A DNA stretch of 64,000 bases from Arthrobacter ulcerisalmonis (lineage in GTDB: Bacteria; Actinomycetota; Actinomycetes; Actinomycetales; Micrococcaceae), in the NCBI RefSeq assembly GCF_900609065.1, contig NZ_UXAU01000019.1:1-64000 (forward strand), in the 5' to 3' direction. The position numbers and the translations under genes are program-made. Below are positions 60,580 through 64,000 of this stretch, in pieces. Position 1 is the first letter of the stretch. Each line of letters opens with the position of its first letter. Below the pieces are notes generated by a model. The model did not search any database and had not been told where the DNA came from. It worked only from the letters and a program-made list of their open reading frames with translations.

Positions 60580-62162
60580 TGCTGCGCCGGCTTGTCTGTT
60601 GAGGTAGCCCGCGGGATCTTCCGCAGGAACGTTGCGGCGAGGGCTGCCGTGAGGGCCATCAATACCAGTGCGATGGTGGCAGTGATGTGCACCCCGGAGT
60701 CAAAGGCCGCCCGTGCGGTGGCCAGCAGTTCCCGGGCCCCGGAGGCATCCAGGGACGCCGCAAGGTCAACGGCACCGGCAAGGGTTTCGCCGGCCTGATG
60801 GGTTTCGCCGGCTGGAAGTGACCCGCCGACTCCCTCCGGCAGGATCAGGTTCCGTTGGTAGGACGCGGTGAGGATGGATCCCAGGACTGCCGTGCCCAGC
60901 AATGCACCCACCTCGTAGCCGGTTTCGGAGATTGCTGCTGCCGCGCCGGATTTCGACGCCGGGACGGAACCCAGGATGAGGTCGTTGGAGATGGTCTCGG
61001 CGGCACCGACGCCCAGTGCCAGGATCACCAGCGCGGCCAGCAGGATTGCCGGTCCGGCACTGTGGTCGCCGAAAGCCACCAGCGCGTAGCCGGCCGCACT
61101 CAGGGTCAGGCCACCCGCCACCACGAACCCGGGCCGCACCTTGCGGACCAGCGGCACCACCAGGAGGCCGGCAACCACGGTAGCTACGAGGGCAGGGATC
61201 ATCGCCACGCCGGATTCCGACGGCGACATCCCCTCGAGGAGTTGCAGGTGCTGAGCCAGGAAGAAGATGAAGCCGTTGAAGGAGAACACGGCAAGCACGT
61301 TGGCCACGATTGCCGTGCTGAAGACGGGGTTGTTGAAGAGTCCCATGTCCAGCAACGGAGATTGCAGACGCAACTGCCGGCGCACGAACACCCAGCCCAT
61401 GGCCAAGCCAAGAGCGATGATGGCGATTGCCTCAGGCTCGAATCCCTTGGTAGCGATTTCCTTGATGCCATAGACCACGGGCACCATCACCAGCATTGAG
61501 AGGACGATGCTGGGGATGTCGATCCGGCCGGGTTGCGGGTCGCGGGATTCCGGGATGAAGAACGGACCCAGGACCAGCAGTGGAAGCATGATGGGAACGG
61601 CCACGAGCAGGATGGCTCCCCACCAGAAGTGCTCCACCAGCCAGCCACCAAAAATGGGGCCCAGTGCGGCGCCGCCGGAGAAGCCCGCTGCCCAGATGGC
61701 AATGGCAAGGCGGCGACGGTTGGGGTCGGGGAAGATGTTTCGGATCAGTGACAGCGTTGACGGCATCAGCATGGCGCCGAAGAAGCCCAGCCCCGCGCGG
61801 CCAGCGATCAGCCATTCGGCGGACGGCGCAAAGGCGGTGACGGCAGAAACAGCGGCAAAACCCAGGCTGCCGATCAGGAGCAGTTTTCGACGGCCAATCC
61901 GGTCGCCCAGGCTGCCCATGGCTACGAGCAAGGCGGCGAGGACCAAGGGATAGGCGTCCACGATCCACAGCAGCTGCACTCCGGTGGTCTGCAGGCTCCG
62001 CGCGATCTCCGGCAACGCAAAGGTCAGGGCAGTGTTGTCCACCGCAACCAGCAGGACGGGGAACATCAACAGTCCTAACGCCGTCCAGTCACGCCACGAG
62101 CCGCCCTTGGCGTGTTGGATTCCCAGGCCGGTTGCCTGTCCAGGGCTCATCGATGTCGTCAT
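60576..62162 (-). CDS. MFS multidrug exporter, QacA/SmvA type
   Basis: A 528-residue, 14-helix transporter of the DHA2 family. The motif GSLGDRIGRRKLLLIGSLGF is clear, with D..ALTFALPEIARSLQ in helix 1, and the GRAGLGFFGAMLMPSTLSLI block. It exports cationic drugs or antiseptics in related proteins. It is convergent with fliA (4-bp overlap) and divergent from a TetR gene; the shared promoter region has a perfect TetR-type palindrome. Confidence 0.92.
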   Translation of the reverse strand: MTTSMSPGQATGLGIQHAKGGSWRDWTALGLLMFPVLLVAVDNTALTFALPEIARSLQTTGVQLLWIVDAYPLVLAALLVAMGSLGDRIGRRKLLLIGSLGFAAVSAVTAFAPSAEWLIAGRAGLGFFGAMLMPSTLSLIRNIFPDPNRRRLAIAIWAAGFSGGAALGPIFGGWLVEHFWWGAILLVAVPIMLPLLVLGPFFIPESRDPQPGRIDIPSIVLSMLVMVPVVYGIKEIATKGFEPEAIAIIALGLAMGWVFVRRQLRLQSPLLDMGLFNNPVFSTAIVANVLAVFSFNGFIFFLAQHLQLLEGMSPSESGVAMIPALVATVVAGLLVVPLVRKVRPGFVVAGGLTLSAAGYALVAFGDHSAGPAILLAALVILALGVGAAETISNDLILGSVPASKSGAAAAISETGYEVGALLGTAVLGSILTASYQRNLILPEGVGGSLPAGETHQAGETLAGAVDLAASLDASGARELLATARAAFDSGVHITATIALVLMALTAALAATFLRKIPRATSTDKPAQH

Positions 62163-62172
62163 ACTCTAACTA

Positions 62173-62188
62173 TACCGTCCAGACGGTA
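62173..62188. promoter_or_regulatory. TetR-type operator
   Basis: TACCGTC-CA-GACGGTA, a perfect 7-2-7 palindrome, extended to 12-bp arms with one mismatch (AACTATACCGTC / GACGGTACAGTT). It lies 11 bp upstream of the MFS start and 59 bp before the TetR start. Confidence 0.85.
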
Positions 62189-62246
62189 CAGTTACGAAAT
62201 TTTTCTGGTTGCGGGTTTTTCTGCCCGTGTGTGCATGATGGGAAGC

Positions 62247-62786
62247 ATGCCTAGAAAACCAGTCGCCCGGGACGCTGTTCTCGACGCCTACGAACGCCTC
62301 CTGATTGACGTGGGGGAGCGGGCGGCCACGCTGGATGCGGTGGCCAAGGAGGCTGGCGTTTCCAAGGGCGGCCTGCTGTACCACTTTCCCAACAAAGAAG
62401 CGCTGATCAGCGCCCTGCTGGAAAGGTTTGTCGCCCATGCTGAGGACGACCTCGCGATGATGAAGGCGGCTCCGGAAGGTGCCGCCGAATATTTCATCTC
62501 AACCTCGATCTTCGCCGATACCCCCATGGACCGGGCCTTCGTGGCCGCCAACCGATTGGCCGAAGTGGCGCACGCCGAGGCGCGGCAACGGTTCACCGCG
62601 ATCCAGGGCCGGTGGCTGGATCTGATAGCCGACGACGTCGGTGCTGCCGCTGCCAAGGCGGTCCTCTATATGGGGGACGGGATGTACTTCAACGCGGTCT
62701 GGGAGAGCAGGGCTGGGATCGCCAGCCCTAACCGGGAGGCCGACGTCGAAAGCCTCATCCAGGCGGTCCGCAAACTGCGCAACTGA
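62247..62786 (+). CDS. TetR-family transcriptional regulator
   Basis: A 179-residue repressor. The helix-turn-helix is seen as ATLDAVAKEAGVSKGGLLYH, with HFPNKEALISALLERF after it. The C-terminal ligand domain is typical of small TetR proteins of the QacR-like group. It is divergent from the MFS exporter and probably represses it. Start ATGs at 62235 and 62238 are alternatives; none has a good ribosome site. Confidence 0.9.
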   Translation: MPRKPVARDAVLDAYERLLIDVGERAATLDAVAKEAGVSKGGLLYHFPNKEALISALLERFVAHAEDDLAMMKAAPEGAAEYFISTSIFADTPMDRAFVAANRLAEVAHAEARQRFTAIQGRWLDLIADDVGAAAAKAVLYMGDGMYFNAVWESRAGIASPNREADVESLIQAVRKLRN

Positions 62787-62897
62787 CCTTGAGCAGCACG
62801 GTTGCAGCTGAGGGCAAGGCATAGGACAATAAGAGTCCTGTGAGACCTGTCACCTGGGTCCGCGGACACCATCCCATAATTAAATAAGCCTTTGATC

Positions 62898-63093
62898 TGT
62901 GGCGGGAGAGTCCTGCTTTTGGTTTGCAGGCGCCGTAGGAGCAAATCCTCCCCAGGAATCTCTCAGGCCCATGTACCGCCACGCGGAGGCGTCTCTGGAA
63001 AGTAACCCCTTGGTTTTTGGGGTTCACCGACGGTGCAAGTACACCCCTGTGGGTGCTACGGAATCTCTCAGGTTTTCGACAGAGTGGGGAGGA
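62898..63093 (+). ncRNA. Tandem glycine riboswitch
   Basis: Two adjacent gcvT-type aptamers. The first (about 62901-63003) has GGGAGAG...GGCGCCGTAGGAGCAA, AATCTCTCAGGC and GTCTCTGGAAAG. The second (about 63004-63092) has CACCGACGGTGCAAG, GGAATCTCTCAGGT and CGACAGAGTGGGGAGG. The double arrangement is typical of this class. It precedes sdaA (start 63386). The likely expression platform is in the 290 bp that follow. This region (62787-63385) has no other gene. Confidence 0.92.
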
Positions 63094-63317
63094 ACCCGAA
63101 CCGTTGTGGCGCTGATCGCGTTGCCTGAGTTTTTGGAGTTCCTTGTGTTTGTTCATGCGCCAACGGTGCCTCGTAGATCAGTGTCCGCTGACATGCCAAT
63201 GCCTGGTTCGCGTGGTTCAGCCGTGACCGTGGGTAACCTGTTGGCCACCCAACCTTGACTCAGGCGCCTCATCGGCGCGCACCCGATTCGGTAGCACCCC
63301 AAACAGCAGCGTTGCTG

Positions 63318-63347
63318 GGCTGTCCACGGCGTACGTCGTGGACCAGC
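63318..63347 (+). promoter_or_regulatory. Hairpin before sdaA, possible expression platform
   Basis: An inverted repeat with stem GTCCACG / CGTGGAC (plus outer GGCT / AGCC), 39 nt before the sdaA ATG. It has no T run, so control could be at translation or by a Rho-type mechanism. Confidence 0.35.
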
Positions 63348-63385
63348 CACCTGAACTTTTCCTCAATCAGTTAGGACCCACACAC

Positions 63386-64000
63386 ATGGCCGTCGGAGTC
63401 TTCGATCTATTTTCCGTGGGTATCGGGCCGTCCAGCTCGCACACCGTTGGACCCATGCGGGCTGCCGCGGTGTTTGCCGAAGAACTCAAGGGTTCAGGCA
63501 AGCTGGCCGACGTAGCCTCGCTGCGCGTGGACCTTTATGGTTCCTTGGCTGCCACCGGTCACGGCCACGGCACCATGACGGCTATCCTCCTTGGACTGGA
63601 AGGATTCCACCCCGAACTGATCCTGCCGGAAGAAGTGGAGGTGCGCCTGGCCACCATCGCTGACACCGGAACCCTGCAGCTGGGGGGATCACAGCCGCTC
63701 CCATACGGTGTCGCTGACATGGTCCTGCGACCGCTCACCATCCTGCCGCGGCACACCAACGGGATGACGTTTACCGTGTCCGACGACGACGGCACCGTGC
63801 TCCACGAGGCTACCTTCTACTCCGTGGGTGGCGGCTTCATTGTCCGCGACGGAGAACAGGACGCCGCCCAGAAGGAACTTGACGAGTCAAAAAAGGAGCT
63901 GCCGTTCCCCTTCCGGACCGCAGCCGAGCTGCTGGGACGATGCCAGTCCAAGGGGCTGTCCATCGGCGAGATCATGCTGGTCAACGAGAAGGCATCGCGC
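63386..64000 (+). CDS. sdaA: L-serine ammonia-lyase (serine deaminase), partial
   Basis: The first 205 residues of an iron-sulfur L-serine dehydratase, cut by the window end. The diagnostic opening is [20 protein letters not shown]; the beta domain is followed by TYS.GGGFI-like ([12 protein letters not shown]) and [13 protein letters not shown]. The enzyme converts serine to pyruvate and ammonia. The tandem glycine riboswitch upstream suggests that it is turned on when glycine is in excess, after conversion of glycine to serine. Confidence 0.93.
   Translation, partial: MAVGVFDLFSVGIGPSSSHTVGPMRAAAVFAEELKGSGKLADVASLRVDLYGSLAATGHGHGTMTAILLGLEGFHPELILPEEVEVRLATIADTGTLQLGGSQPLPYGVADMVLRPLTILPRHTNGMTFTVSDDDGTVLHEATFYSVGGGFIVRDGEQDAAQKELDESKKELPFPFRTAAELLGRCQSKGLSIGEIMLVNEKASR

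Overview
The window reads as the chromosome of a high-GC, monoderm actinobacterium, most likely a member of the Micrococcales close to Arthrobacter/Paenarthrobacter. This rests on the GC-rich third codon positions, frequent GTG and TTG starts, the OtsA/OtsB trehalose pair, the DUF4032 and AMIN-like proteins, and a flagellar gene set without L- and P-ring genes. The genus is inferred from gene content; no database search was possible.

Region 1 (1-10.7 kb) holds a GH13 alpha-glucosidase with a LacI-type repressor behind it and three LacI-type operators in front, a GlcD-like FAD oxidoreductase, a DUF4032 kinase-fold protein, a stand-alone MsiK/UgpC-type sugar ABC ATPase, otsA-otsB for trehalose synthesis, and a membrane-anchored DsbA-like thioredoxin. 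Region 2 (10.9-18 kb) holds tRNA-Thr(TGT), a membrane-associated alpha/beta-hydrolase-like protein, an MFS transporter, an AMIN-like exported protein, Dps with a strong terminator, and a flavin monooxygenase.

Region 3 (18-24.6 kb) is the first flagellar block. fliW-flgL-flgK-flgN lie on the minus strand, divergent from fliC, fliD, fliS and a small FliT-like gene on the plus strand. Region 4 (24.6-35.4 kb) is an accessory interlude: DUF1653, DUF1349, GNAT, and a ROK repressor divergent from a sugar ABC transporter (binding protein and two permeases, no ATPase) followed by a second GH13 glucosidase. After that comes a metal-associated set: DUF305, DUF6153, and an MFS exporter with an ArsR/SmtB sensor.

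Region 5 (35.5-60.6 kb) is the main flagellar block: flgB-flgC-fliE-fliF-fliG-fliH-fliI-fliJ, an NlpC/P60 hydrolase, fliK-flgD-flgE, then a hipBA toxin-antitoxin pair on the opposite strand, flbD-motA-motB, an AT-richer insert with two unrecognised genes, fliM-fliN-fliO-fliP-fliQ-fliR-flhB-flhA, an FlhF-like protein, csrA, a second flgN-like gene and the sigma factor fliA. Region 6 (60.6-64 kb) holds an MFS drug exporter with its divergent TetR regulator and a perfect operator between them, then a tandem glycine riboswitch ahead of sdaA, which runs off the window.

The flagellar genes appear to share one promoter type. Four sites, upstream of flgB, flgN, fliC and fliM, fit T(A/T)AC-like -35, then a spacer of exactly 11 bp, then G(C/G)CGATA(A/G). 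This matches the FliA (sigma-28) class, and FliA is encoded at the end of the cluster. CsrA and FliW are both present and the fliC leader carries two CACGGA motifs, one on the ribosome-binding site, which suggests FliW-CsrA control of flagellin translation. No chemotaxis genes, fliL, flgG or flgF are visible in the window.
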